From assembly GCF_902148845.1 (NCBI RefSeq), contig NW_021941230.1, positions 15,277,797-15,341,796 of the forward strand: a stretch of 64,000 nt of DNA, in the 5' to 3' direction. The DNA comes from Salarias fasciatus. Taxonomy: Eukaryota > Chordata > Actinopteri > Blenniiformes > Blenniidae. Position 1 is the first letter of the stretch; every line of letters starts with the position of its first letter. This document shows positions 49,969 to 62,635 of the stretch, piece after piece. The notes under the pieces were generated by a model. The model saw only the letters and a list, made by a program, of their open reading frames with translations, ran no database searches and was not told where the DNA came from. Both the position numbers and the translations under genes were made by a program.

Positions 49969-51159
49969 ATGGTGGACCCGAAACCAGCCGCAGTCCTGCT
50001 GCTGCTCGTCCTGCACAGCAGCGTGGCCGACCATGGTATCAGGTTTACGCTTTACTCCGATGCTTGTGTGAGAAGTTCAGGTACTCGATGTTGGGTCACG
50101 ATAATACAGGCGGCATTTGAAATTCACTGGAAATGCACTTCGTTTGAACGACATGCAGTCTGAGAATTTCTGTTTACATCACATTTTCTTAGCTTGATTA
50201 TGAAAAAATTTTGTTTAGCTAGTTGAACATGATCAGAGCATGATTGATTGTATTGATGTTTTAATACTGAAGGAGAACAAGCCTTCAATCTGTGGTATGT
50301 TCAATACGTCTAAAACTCAAACACAGCCCTTTAAAATGTCTGGCTTTCATGACGATGTTTGTTTTGCAGTTTTTCTCGACAGCCAGCGGGCGTCACAGGT
50401 CCTGGTGCGAAACCGACGAGCCAACCAGATGTTTGAGGAGATGAAACCAGGTAAACCCGTCAGGTTAACGGTTCACTGGTGTTTTGGGGTTATTCTGCTG
50501 ATTAATGAGAGTTTATAACGCTTACAGATTATTATACTCTTAAAAACGCACCATGATCAGAGTCAGGGTTGACCGTGTGGACTCTGGAACTGATTGAAAC
50601 AAAAAATCTTAAAGGAGATAAAACCACCACAAATGACAAAAACTAGAACAAAAAGACATCAGAATTCATAAAGACAGTTTACTGTGTGTTATTTCCTGTC
50701 AGGTAACCTGGAGAGAGAGTGTGTGGAGGAAATCTGTGACCATGAAGAGGCCAGAGAGGTGTTCGAACAGACGGACAAAACAGTACGACAACACTTCACT
50801 CTGTCTTTCACACACAGCACTGAAACAACAACACAAACAACAACAACTGCTTGATTCATCACCGTTTGATCCCACAGGAGAACTTCTGGGTGAAATACCT
50901 TGGTATGTACCGATCAGTCTGATGTTTCTTAATGTTTGTTCAGCTGTGCGCTGTCCTGCAAACATGAACAAAGTCCAGATCGGCTGAACAAACACACAAA
51001 CACCTTACTGCGGTGTTGTGTCCGTTTTCCAGACTGTAAAGGAACCGAGATAGCAAGAACGCCACAGACCGTCGAGCTGGTCCGGCACTGTATAGAAGGT
51101 AAACACACACACATACACAGGCTCACCTGATCTCGTCCCGTCGGTTTGTGCATCTTGCT

Positions 51160-51210
<51 letters not shown>

Positions 51211-54107
51211 CGTTCAGGTCAGTGCATCTCTGGTCAGGGACTGAACTACGAAGGGAACATCAACATCACCAGGTCAGGACGAGTGTGCCAACACTGGAGA
51301 CACAGCTTCCCCCACCCCATCAGCAGGTAGGTAACCAACCAACCCACCAACCCACCCATCAGCAAGTTACTGTCATACTTATAGATGTACCTGTGAAATG
51401 ACTTGTTTACCGGATTTCCTGTTTGCCGTTGTGGCTGATGGCGTGTTGGCCCGTGCAGGGAGTACAATGTTTCAGAGAACCCGCTCCTTCAGGAGAACTT
51501 CTGCAGGAACCCTGACAAGCGTCCGGAGGGACCTTGGTGTTTCACGAAGGACCCCTCAGTGCAGAAAGAGTCCTGCCGAGTGCCTGTTTGTGGTCAGTGT
51601 CTGACAGAGCACGTTTCACCACGGTACGTTTCGGACCAACATGACGATGACACCACACACTCTTGCTTGGTTTAAAGGTGAGGACTTCGTCCAACCTACC
51701 GAAGCTCCAAAACCTGTTAAAGCCACAGAGTGCCTACAGAGTTACGGGATCGATTATGTTGGTGACCTGAGCGTGACCACGGGAGGCCACACCTGTCTGG
51801 AGTGGTCCTCACCAGCGGCAAAAGCCCTCAGTGTGGACAAAGAGTTCATCCCCGAGGTTACCCTGCCGGGCAACAAGTGCCGAAACCCAGACAATGACCC
51901 CGAGGGCCCTTGGTGCTATGTTCAAGTTTATGGAAACATCACGATTGATTACTGCAACCTGGAGCTTTGTGGTAAAGAGCACTTTTGTTTCTATCTGTGT
52001 GACCCTTCACCTGTCTGATCCTTCACTTGTCTGCCGTCCAGACGACCCGCTGCTTGGTGAAGAGGACACAACGCAGACCGAAGGCAGGGAGCGCTCTGTT
52101 CTTGGTCCTGCCAGGAAAACCATTTTCAACCCTCGAACCTTCGGACAGGGGGAGAGTGGTGAGTTACATAACCCAAAAACCCGTCTTCCAGCTGAAAACC
52201 AGTCGACCATTGTTCTGACTGGTTCTATGGTTGCTGTGTTTTAGAGTGTGGCGTTCGTCCACTGTTTGAGAAGATAAGCAAACAGGATGGAAAGGAGGCG
52301 GAGCTGCTGGAGTCGTACAGGGAGCAACGCATTGTTGGGGGTGATGATGCTGAAGTGGCCTCGGCACCATGGTAACAGCATTCTGCTTTAAACCTCCTGC
52401 AAACTATTTCCTCCACGGTGTTCTTGAATTCTCTGAAGACCTGTTGCTCCCTTGCCCGAGGGTCATGCTCTCATCATACTTGTTTGAGGGGTTACTAACG
52501 GGTCGGTGTTTGTTGGATCGCTCTGACAATACCAGTCCCCGAGTTTCACTGCATACCGACGTGCTGACGACACTCTGCTCTCCTTATCAGTCCAAAGCAC
52601 CTTTAACTGTGCGTTCATGATAAGCTAAGCCCTGATTGTTACTGCGCACAGGCAGGTGATGCTGTACAAGCGCAGCCCTCAGGAGCTGCTGTGTGGCGCC
52701 AGCCTGGTCAGCGACGAATGGATCCTGACTGCAGCCCACTGCGTCCTCTACCCACCCTGGAACAAGAACTTCACCAAAGACGACATCCTGGTTCGTCTGG
52801 GAAAACACAACAGAGCCAAGTAAGAACAGCTCGCCGGCACAACACCGCAGCCTGGAGGCAGTGTGCCAAACCCTCTGACATTTCCCTGATTCACATCCTC
52901 TCCAGGTTTGAGCGTGGCACCGAGAAGATCGTGGCTATCGATGAAATCATTGTGCATCCAAAGTACAACTGGAAGGTGAACCTGAACCGTGACATCGCGC
53001 TGCTGCACATGAGACGACCGGTCCAGTTCACCAACGAGATCCACCCCGTCTGTCTGCCCAGCAAGGCCGTCGCCAGGCTGTAGGAGGACTGCGTCTGCTT
53101 CGCACCTCACACTACCGAGTTTCTCCTCAAAGCATCAACTCTTCTCTGTTGTTTGATTGCCGGCAGGCTGATGTCTCAGGGTTTCAAGGGTCGAGTGACC
53201 GGATGGGGTAACCTGAAGGAGACCTGGAATCCCGCCGCGAGGAACTTACCCACGGTCCTCCAGCAGATCCACCTCCCCATCGTGGACCAGGATATCTGCC
53301 GCGCCTCGACACAAGTCAAGATCACAGACAACATGTTCTGTGCAGGTAAAGTTTCAATTCCCATTGTTGCTTTGAAGCTCTGCAGGATTCTAATTCTTTC
53401 CTGAACCGAAAACGACATATCTCTCAGAGGAGACATCAGGTAGACTCTCTGTTCCTTTGTATCACTTTATCTGAAATTAATCAGGGTCCAATTATTACAC
53501 CAGTATGGTCTATTAGTGAAGGTCAGAATGTTGGATAATGAAAGGTCAAGATTTAGAGTTCAACGCAAGGGACTGAACCTGTTCGAAAAACAAATTAACC
53601 ACCAAAGTGGTCAGAACTGAATTATGTTGTTTGCATATCAGATGTGAAATCTGACATTAACATGCTTGTGTTGTGCGTCTTGACCGGGAGTCACTTCTGA
53701 AAGTTCAGTCGAATACGGAACAAGGTAAAAAAATCCCAGATCAAATGTGAGGGTGTTTGAATGTACTGCAGGTTACAGTCCAGACGACACCAAAAGAGGC
53801 GATGCCTGTGAGGGAGACAGCGGCGGCCCATTCGTGATGAAGGTAAGTCAGGGCAGGGTGTAACTTCATACCTTCTCATTATTAAAGGAGTTTAAATGAC
53901 GGGCTTCAGTCTGACACTGTAAATGAGTGTATTTCTGTGTGTGTGTGTGTGCAGCACCCAGCAGAGAATCGCTGGTATCAGATGGGTATTGTGTCTTGGG
54001 GCGAAGGCTGCGACCGCGATGGAAAATACGGCTTCTACACTCACCTGTTCAGGATGACCCGGTGGATGAAGAAGGTCATCGAGAGGTCGGGAGACAGCGA
54101 CGACTGA
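49969..54107 (+). CDS. f2: Prothrombin (coagulation factor II)
   Basis: Fifteen exons, all in phase, give 614 residues: 49969-50035, 50370-50450, 50703-50782, 50878-50902, 51033-51098, 51218-51326, 51459-51592, 51678-51971, 52042-52158, 52245-52371, 52652-52819, 52906-53079, 53167-53345, 53772-53842 and 53955-54107. Order: signal peptide ([10 protein letters not shown]), propeptide ending RNRR, Gla domain ([20 protein letters not shown]), two kringles ([11 protein letters not shown] to [18 protein letters not shown] to LELC), linker, and a trypsin-like protease. Catalytic His is in TAAHC, Asp in NRDIALL, Ser in [12 protein letters not shown]; the Na-binding Tyr is in GKYGFYTH. Activation cuts are likely after GPAR (before KTIFNPRTF) and after YREQR (before IVGG). 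The protein is made in liver, carboxylated with vitamin K and cut by factor Xa to thrombin. Length is close to human (622). The zinc-finger gene converges on it from the right. Confidence 0.98.
51162..51208. repeat. (TG)n microsatellite in an F2 intron
   Basis: TG array directly before the acceptor of the first kringle exon (51218). Confidence 0.95.
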
Positions 54108-54226
54108 ACGAAAACACACGCGCACATACATCCATCCCATAACGCAATACCACCATCCACCTCCAGGGGCAGTATCTCATACACACGTGTGTGTTGGTTA
54201 TTTGGTGACCAATGTTTTTGTTTCTG

Positions 54227-54232
54227 AATAAA
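54227..54232 (+). terminator. Poly(A) signal of f2
   Basis: AATAAA 120 bases after the F2 stop codon. Confidence 0.8.
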
Positions 54233-54558
54233 ACTGCACCACACTCATCAAGAGGCTGTTTTCTATTGATTCTAATGTTTATATTGTGAGGTTGAAAACC
54301 CGGCAACCAAACACACCCAGAGATGGGAGAGGATGGCAATAAAAGTGTGACGGTAACCACTGCGCTCACCTCACGGATCATTAAAGTGACGCACCCCTGC
54401 AAGAACAACAGAGTGAGACTGCGTGACAGTGTGTTTTATCAGAGAGAGAACAGCAGCAGCAGCGAGCTTCACACACGTGTTGGTAAGTCTCTCTGAGACG
54501 GACTGGGACAGAGTTCAGTCAGCTCGTGTGTGGATCCACACGGCCTCTTCTCTCAACG

Positions 54559-57500
54559 TCACGCCGCCGCCTCCTCCTCCTCCTCCCGGGCTCCCGCCGC
54601 CTCCTGGCTGTGCGCCGTGCCGTGGGTCAGCAGGTGCCGGTTGAGATGAGTCTTGCGGGTGTAGCTCTTGGGGCAGAAGCTGCAGCCGTGAGGTCGCACG
54701 TTGCTGTGGGACAACATGTGCTTCTTCAGGTCGAACTTCCTGCGTAAACATTTCCCGCAGTCCGGACACGAGAACGGTTTTTCTCCTGGAAGATGAAAGA
54801 CGAAGACGGAGTTACTGGCGTCGCGCTCGAGCTCACTGCACCCCCTGCTGGTACGCCACTCACCCGTGTGAATGCGGCGGTGCTCGGTCAGGTGGCAGGA
54901 GATGGAGAAGGCCTTCCCACAGTCCTGGCAGACGTACGGCCGCTCGCCCGTGTGGGTCCTCATGTGCTTCTGCAGGTCGCCGCCAGACGGCCAGCCCTTA
55001 CCGCACACCGAGCACACGTACGGCCGCTCGCCGGTGTGCCGCCGCACGTGCACGTTGAGGCCGGCGAGCGCCGTGAAGTCCTTGGGGCAGTAGGGGCAGC
55101 GGTAGGGTCGCTCGCCGGTGTGCGTCCGCAGGTGGCCCTCCAGGCCGTCGCGGGTCTTGAAGCGCTTGCCGCACTGCGAGCAGAGGAAGCGGCTGTCGGC
55201 CGAGTGGCTGGCCCGGTGGGACTGCAGGCCGGTCAGAGAGCCGTACGTTTTGCTGCACTGGTCGCACTGGTACGAGCGGAAGGTGTGTGTGCGCTGGTGG
55301 ATACGGAGCTGGGTCACTCCTGCAGACACAAACAGGCCGAGCCACTTCAAAACCAGCAGGGGGTCAAAGGTCAGTGATTCTGGAGGCCACAAACGTTTGT
55401 ATCCATATTCGTTTTGCTATTCTATCAAGTACAGGCACCGCTTCAAACCAAAGTCACACTCACGTGACTGGCTGAAGTTAGCCTGTGCTTGGAGTGACGC
55501 GCCGGAGCAGCTGAAGTTGGGCTGTGTGTGGCGGCGACTCACCCGAGAAGCTGAGCTCGCAGTGGCGACAGGTGTATGTGGGCTCGGCGCCCTCCACCGA
55601 ATGCGTCTGCATGTGGCGCAGCAGCTGCGTCTGCGAGGCGAACGCCTGCGTGCAGACGGTGCAGGCCAGGCCGGCCGGCCGGTGCTGCGCCCGGTGCGCG
55701 TCGCGCTCCTTCGCCGACTCGAACACCCGGTGGCAGCGGCGGCAGGAGAAGCCGGCCTTGCCCAGGTGCGTCTGCCGGTGGTTGGTCAGGCTGGACAGGT
55801 GGTGGAACTCCTTGTCGCAGTGGCTGCAGCGGTAAGTGGGGCGGGTGCGGTGCACGCGCTGGTGCGACAGGAGCTCGGCCTTGCTCCTGAAGACGGCGCT
55901 GCACTGGAAGCAGGAGTGCGCTCTGACGGGCCGGGGCTCAGGGGGGCGGAGCTCCTGGAAGGCGGCGGCGGCGGCGGACGGGCGGCAGGTCCTGTTGGTG
56001 CGCAGGTGTCGGATGACCTGCAGACGGAAAGCAGCCGTCTGTTCTCCGGCCCGAGTCTGAGTGACGAATACAGTTCGGCGTGAAGCTCACCTGAGAGCGG
56101 TAGATGAAACATTTCCCACAGCGAGGACACCTGTGAGCCACACGCTGGGAATTATGGGAAATGCTATGCAGAGCACTGGCTGTGACCTCAGCGTGATCCG
56201 ATTGGCCGACTGTAACAGTCAGAGGTACTTCAGGTGTGACAAAAACAAAGCACGTGTACAGAGGAAAGAGGGGCGGGGCTTACCTGTGTCTTCTGATTGG
56301 TGGACTCTGTCTCCAGGCGAGTCCGTCCACCTATCAGGAACAACCCGGTAATTATGATTCTGAAGACAATGGAGGATCAGGACTGAACCCCTCCCCACCT
56401 CACCTGTCCACCCCCACCCGCTGCTCTCTGCCCTCTGCTGAGCCGTCATTGGACGCCTCCTCCTCGGCCCGATCGGTCGCCTCCTCGCCTTTCGCCAGCA
56501 CCGCCTCCGCGTCCGGTGGAGCGTCCGATCGGGCGTCGGCACAGTCAGGACGCTCGGGATTGGTCAGTCTGGTGAAGAGTGGATGGGACCACACAGAGAG
56601 GAGGGTCTTCTCTGAGTCTCCGCCCACTAAGGAAACGACATCATTACCGCCTGGATTCACTGCACGCTGGTGTGTTGATGATTCTCGTTTCGTACCTGCG
56701 GTCGCGGCTCGTTCCAGGGAGCAGCTCTGATCGGTCAGCAGCTGCCGGAGCTCCGCCCTGTGTGCCTCGAGCAGGCAGTCCTCCACACCAGAGGGGGCAG
56801 CATCGAGCCAACAGGCAGCCTGATAACAACACAGTATGTTTAAGCTTCTAAACTCCCATTGCATTATGGGCACTGTAGTCCAGGGACAAGCTCCCCAATC
56901 ACGTTTTCATCAGAATTCCAAAAACACTGCACAGAACACGTCTCGAAAGTTAGAGAAACTCTGCAAATTGTAACATAAATTTAATGAAACCATTATAGTG
57001 CAGCAAACATTTTACATTTCAGCTGAATAAACTGAAAACTCTTACAAAGGCTCTTATTTTGGAGGTTTTAAAGATAAAAGCTCTGAACATGCAGCTAAGG
57101 AGGAAATTAAAGGAAATTTGAGAAATACCAACTTGAATTTCTCAAAAAGCTTACTATTTCCCATGAATCATCTTGCAGTTTCCACTGACTACAGTCGTTT
57201 CCCCCTCAAACTACAACAAAAACATTTCTCTTATTTGGGTATAAATGTTACGCGTACATATGAAGCCCTTTATGATCATATTTTCAAATTGTTTCTACAA
57301 CACACTAAACAGGATTCTGATAGACGGACTGTCTGATAGACTGGGTATGCAGTATGGACAGTATGGGTATGGAAGTATGTAGTAGGCAGTATGCGGTTTC
57401 GAACACAGCCACACTGTACTTTTTTGCTACGAAACAGCAGGATATCACAAACCTTCCCCTCACTTCGAGTGTGTTTTTTCAGATCAGAGCTAAATAAATG

Positions 57501-58935
57501 AAAACCTTCTCAGTCTACTTTATTTTGGTGACATATACTGAGAGGGGAACACAAGAAAATCTGCATTAAATTCAACACTGAAATGATATGAAAAGCAGAG
57601 AAACGTCAGAACAACAGCTAAATGTCAGAAAGGCATCTTTTTAGAGAGTTCTCTGACTGTGTGTGTGAAGCGGAGCACCACCTGCTTGAAGTCTGGGATG
57701 GGGAACAGCTGCTCAATGCGGGACAGCAGGTCGGACACGAGGGACTGCAGGGCAGAGTCGAAGTTCTGGTCGAACACCTCCTGCAAGACAAGGAGTGGCG
57801 AAAGGTGTCACGCAAACAAACGCCGAGTCAGCAGAAAGCTGCTGGAGTCAGGTATCAGCTCACACCTGCAGGAGGCGCTGCGCCTCACCCGGACTCTGTG
57901 TCACTGCGGCACTGAGAGACAACAGAGCTGAGCAACACTCCTCCAGGACTTCATCCGCCACCTCCCTGGAGACAGAGCGGATCTCCTCCATGTGGGCGGG
58001 GCCAGCAGGTGCATCTGGGTTGGAGAGGGTCACCTGAAGACACCAAACAAAGGCATTGCTTCCTGTTTGTCTGCCTCGTTCTCAGGGACGGCTGAAGCAG
58101 GGAGCACTCACCTTGGCCCTGAGAGCCAGCAGCAGCAGACTCCTCTGCCTGTTGGTCAGCAGTTCCGGGACAGCCTCAGTCACCATGGAGACGAAGTCCC
58201 CCAGCATCCCGTAATGCTTTACGCTCTGATGCCGCGCGACCTGCCACATGGCTGCTGTCAGCAGGCGGAGGGGAGGGACCAGGAGGCGCAGCGAGGAGAG
58301 GGGCAGAGCGGAGGCTGGAGAGGAGGTGCAGGGAGGGGAGAGGAGGAGTGAAGCAGGACCGAAGGGTCTGGTGCCGAAACTAACTTCATCACTAAACACT
58401 GGCTGGCTGGGATGAAGTTACTCTGAGTCTTTTACGAAGTCTACCCAACACAAACATGATGTCTTCTACCTAAAGTAACGTAATACTCGTGTTTAGTGAT
58501 TCCTTTGACTGTGATTTTGTGTAAGGGTGCTTTAACAGTTCTTTAAAGAATAAAATGCAGATTCAGTGCGAATGTAGAATACCTGAAACTAATGAGCAGA
58601 GTGACACTACTGCTGACAGGAACGATATACCGAGAGCACACTTTACCTGGAGTTTAGAATAACTACAATAAATTTAACACGACGTGGAAGGTTATCAGAG
58701 AGCCGAATTGAACTCCTGTCACAGATGATTCAAGACCACTTTATAAAACTTCTTCAAGAAAGACTGAAGTCTCATTTCAATCACCACTTCAGTAAAAATC
58801 ACAGTTTTCGGCACGGAGTTCGGCTCGCCATGATGTAGCTCGCTCACATTATCTGATATCACTCTAAAATGAGGAAGGAGGTGGAATTACAAAAGACGGA
58901 GGATAAAGATAGAGACGTGAGCACGTACCCGTCAT
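54559..58935 (-). CDS. C2H2 zinc-finger protein with TINF2_N-like N-terminus
   Basis: Eleven coding exons: 58929-58935 (ATG ACG G), 58112-58314, 57866-58033, 57682-57780, 56697-56820, 56404-56626, 56284-56330, 56091-56144, 55543-56017, 54864-55319 and 54559-54785. The first five encode SALPLSSLRLLVPPLRLLTA, AAMWQVARHQSVKHYGMLGD and later DLLSRIEQLFPIPDFKQ, a helical module like the N-terminal domain of the shelterin protein TIN2, which in fish heads many zinc-finger proteins. After an acidic linker come about 13 C2H2 fingers; the later ones have standard TGERPY linkers (HTGERPYVCQDCGKAFS). A nuclear DNA-binding regulator is likely; its targets are unknown. Exons are in phase except around 56284-56330, which is one base off, so that small exon or its borders may be wrong. 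ZNF408 is the F2 neighbour in mammals, but it lacks this N-terminus as I recall, so I do not use the name. Confidence 0.85.
57340..57410. repeat. Degenerate repeat (gtatgcagtatgg)n
   Basis: Imperfect repeats of gtatg/gcagtatg ending in gcggtttcgaacacagcc, a phrase common at the ends of dispersed fish repeats. It lies in an intron of the zinc-finger gene. Confidence 0.5.
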
Positions 58936-59039
58936 GCTTCTGCGGCTGCGAGCTGCTTGTCGAGGTTTTTACAACCCTTATGGTGATGAGAAGTTAGCAG
59001 GACGAGCTAGCGGCTAACTTGTTTACGCTTCAACCAGCG

Positions 59040-59100
59040 GAAGCCCCGCCCCCTTTTAAGCCGGAAATGGACGGGAAACATCCGGGACGCGCATGCGCAC
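59040..59100 (-). promoter_or_regulatory. Promoter of the zinc-finger gene (GC box, ETS, NRF1)
   Basis: A CCCCGCCCCC box (59044-59053), an ETS-like ccggaaat (59061-59068) and a perfect NRF1 palindrome GCGCATGCGC (59089-59098) sit about 100-160 bases upstream of the zinc-finger start codon. The RING gene begins about 650 bases away on the other strand, so the promoter could be shared. Confidence 0.55.
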
Positions 59101-59728
59101 TACCAAGACTGAGTTAAAAATAATAATACAAACTTTTTGATGAATGGCGGTTAAATGAATTCATCAATTTTTTTTTTCCCCAAAACACTGATGTTTAAAT
59201 GAATGTGATTTGTAAAGGGAGCAGTTTTATGAGCTGAGTGAGGGGGACTTCTGATCAGAGACTCACAGAATCCCACAAGAGTTGACCGCTGTGGCATTCT
59301 CAGCAACATCCTTGATTCTCAACTGGACCCCAGTGATCAGTAACTAAAAGAGAACAGTCTTCCCCACATGTTCAGTTTATCTAAGACAAATAACACAAAA
59401 GGTGTCTTTGTTTACAGACTCATGACAAGCAGCTCAGTGCTCACTCAGTCTCCCGTAATCTTCCTCCTCCTCCTTTTTCTCCCCGGTAAACGGATTAGCA
59501 GACTTGAAGCAAGAGCAGAGAGTCGAGATGAAGGTGAAGCAGCTAAAAGGAAGACGAGGACCTGCCAGGCTGCCAAACATCTTCTTAACTTCTTTATTTT
59601 CAGCCAGCTGCCAGTGAATGAATGAGTGAGTGAATGATTGCAGACTGCATGTTACAGAGGAGGAAGATGAGAAGAAGCTCAGCTCGCCAACAATCTGTCT
59701 GATTCTGATGCAACCAAACAAATTGATC

Positions 59729-59803
59729 ATGGATCCAAAGAGAGAGGACAGTGAAACATCAGAGAATGAGGAGCAAGATCCTCTGAATGAAGCGGAGGAG
59801 GAA

Positions 59804-59838
<35 letters not shown>

Positions 59839-61678
59839 AGATGAAGAGGAAGATGCTAAGATCTTCAACGCCTGGATGTCGCAGTACAGAGGGGGGGAAC
59901 GACAGAGGAAGCCCGGGGGTGAGGAAGAAGTGACAGACAAGGCCGAGGAAGTGGAGGAGGAGAAGGAGGAAGAGAGAGCCAGGCCTGTAAGTAGGAACAG
60001 CTTGGAGCCTCTGGCCCGGGTGAGGGTGGACCGCCGAGCATCGCTACCGAGTCCGGTAAGAGACACCTTCATAACCCTACCACCTGTTCATCAAGGCCCG
60101 TAGATACCGTTAGCACTATAAAATGCATAAGCAGAACCATACGCCCTGCTCCCCGGGGGCCTCTAGTGGTCAGGGTGATTATGACAGCAGCAGTGCAGGA
60201 AGGCCAGAGTCTCAATGCCGTGTGAAGCAAAAAGTTAACATTGCAATGATAACATATTCCTATTCTACTCTATATTGAAAATACAAATAAGCGTTTCCTG
60301 ATAATATTTCACTTCACAGTAGTGCAATTAAAACAGACATGTGTCTGTGATGGAGTGACATGTCTGAAAGATACCACCTGTCAACACCGCTGAAAACCAC
60401 TGTCTGTGAAGATTTCTGAAAATCATATTCTGTCAACACATAAAAAAACAATCTGTCAACTCCTCGGAAAACCATCGTCTGTGAACATTCCTGAGCTCTA
60501 CGCTGAGACTCTACAGACGTGGCCGTTATTACCCTCCGGGGTGGAGGTGGTCTGCGGCGTTCCCATATTTAGCTCAGTGGGCTCAGAACTGTTGGGGGCT
60601 TCTGGGTGTTAACATGAGCTCACTAATGAGGCTTTGAGTGTGTTGATGGGATCAGAGAGGATCAGAGTCTCTCTCTGAGCCTTTCGCCTGCTGTAAACAG
60701 TTCACTCATGTTCATATCGCACTGCTCATTTCACAGGATGGTTACTGCTTCTGATGTTGTCATTTTCTCTCATTCTCACCAACTTATTAAATTACTCATA
60801 AATGCTATAAATAGTTAACCAGGGGCTCAGTCAACTGGCAAATTTCGAGTCAGGGAACTGACTAGTGAACCATTTGGTGAAATATGTAACTTAGTTAACT
60901 GTGTTGTTAATGAACTGGTGAACTGTCGGAGTTTTTAAGATCTCATGAAGTGACCGGTTTACCATTTGGTTGACTGCTTACATTTAAATGATGTTTAACT
61001 GACTGGTGATCCACCTGTGGTTCAGGCGACCCTCTCGGCCATGCAGCTGTCGCGCCTCCACTCATCCAGCGGCGCTGCCGTCACGGCGCGGGTTCTACTG
61101 CATCGCACCTCCTCCCGCCGCCTCCTCCTCTCACCGCAGGAGTCCCCCTCTCCTGTCTCCGCCGCCATCAAGCCTGCCATGGAGCGGAGGCCGTCCCTCA
61201 TACCCACAATCCCTGAGGCTGTGCCACCCGAGAGGCGGAGCCAGTTCAGGAGACGCAACGTCATGTCATTGGTTGGTACAAATGCAAGCCTGCTAGTAAG
61301 ACAGCAAGAATAGGTTGTGTAACTAACCTGTGTGTGTGTTGTGTTGCAGAGTGATGCATACTGTGTGTGTCTGATCTGCCACAATGACTTGAACCAAGGC
61401 AGCGGCACTCGAGAGCTGGAGTGTACACACACCTTCCACAAAGAGGTAACACACACACACACACTGGAAACATTGCTTCAGTGTTCTACTTTCTAGTTAA
61501 TATTGGCAAAAAGTAACTTGTTGCTCCTTGTCATGACCTGCTGACCCCGGCTGTGTGTGACGGTGTGGTCTCTCTGCAGTGCATCGAGGAGTGGCTGTGG
61601 AGGAAACACTCGTGTCCCACATGCCGCGTTCAGGTGACGGTGCAGCAGCCCGTCTACGACTGCGTCAAAGTCCCCTGA
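59729..61678 (+). CDS. RING-H2 finger protein, acidic N-terminus
   Basis: Four exons, all phase 0: 59729-60055, 61026-61271, 61350-61445 and 61580-61678, giving 255 residues. I chose ATG 59729 (MDPKREDSETS) for its strong Kozak context (A at -3, G at +4); an in-frame ATG at 59708 is weaker. The N-terminus is a long Glu run, then DAKIFNAWMSQYRGGER and an SLPSP segment. The middle is Ser/Arg-rich with ERRPSLIPTIPEAVPPERR. The C-terminus is a complete C3H2C3 RING: CLIC, ECTH, FHKEC and SCPTC, ending QPVYDCVKVP. It should act as an E3 ubiquitin ligase, with the RING recruiting an E2; the substrate is unknown. The FNAWMSQYRG block weakly recalls the N-terminus of LNP1, but I would not name the gene on that. 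No frame breaks. Confidence 0.85.
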
Positions 61679-61898
61679 AACCCGCAGAAACTCCTCCAGA
61701 GACTTTGCGTGTGAAGCTGGAGTTTGGAGTTTTTCCATCAACTGTTATCATCAACACAAGGGAACGAAAAACAAACAGAGAAAAAAAAAACATCTTTGTT
61801 CAGGAAAACTAAATATTTGAACTCATGACCAGAGCTGCATGGTTTCTCATTGAAATAACTGAAACAGAACAAGCATTAAAAAACAGATCAATGGCGGA

Positions 61899-62398
61899 AA
61901 TAAAATACAACTGCGAGTGAAACAAAATTGTCATTCGTCAAATGTTTTTTTGTTTTTTTGTGTTTTTATGATTGGAGTGAAAGTTTTAGTGTATTGATTC
62001 CCTTCCACATTTTTGTTCTTTTAATGAGTTGTGCTTTGATTACCTCAGAAAAGGGTCCAGAAATATATAAACAGACATAATATGTTTTTCTGGAGCGACT
62101 TAACCTTAAAAAAAGAAGATCAATGTGTCTCTGGCATTAGAGGAGCTTAAGAAATGTTCAAGTGTAATCCTCTGGGAAGAGGAAAATACATGTCACTCTG
62201 CGAAGAGTCGAAATATGAATAATTTGAGAATGTTAAAATGGCGATGATTGTATGTTCCTTGTAAATATTATTTTAGGATCTGCACAAATGATTTAATACA
62301 AAAAGAAAGTAGAAATACATGTTTCAGTTCTCCTTACTCATTTCACAACGTTTCTGTTTTATTTTTCAACAATGTTTTGAGCTTTGTTTCTAAATAAA
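61899..62398 (+). terminator. 3' UTR end and poly(A) signals of the RING gene
   Basis: AATAAA occurs at 61899-61904 and 62393-62398 in AT-rich sequence after the RING stop. Either could be used; the second lies about 240 bases before the SFT2D2 start. Confidence 0.5.
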
Positions 62399-62635
62399 GT
62401 TGGTGTTTGCCCTATTTTTTTTATTTTTTGCATTTCTTTGATTTTCTATCGGCGAGCAAACACGTGGGGGAAACAGCGCCCCCCTGGTGCCTATTGTGGC
62501 GGCAGGCGGTACTGCAGGCGGAAGCGCCGCACCTGTTGATGTCTTGTGGAAGTTCACCTGCAGCTCCAACACCTGAGAAGCTCCTGGAAAGCGTTTCTAT
62601 CCCCTTCTCCAGCGAGGACCCGACACCCGGAGCCG

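Noticed and set aside
54559-58935. Naming the zinc-finger gene ZNF408 from its place next to F2
   Set aside because: The TINF2-like N-terminus is not part of ZNF408 as I know it; position alone is not enough.
59434-60072. 212-codon Ser-rich minus-strand frame
   Set aside because: It is antisense to the Glu repeat of the RING gene; Ser runs come from GAG/GAA read backwards.
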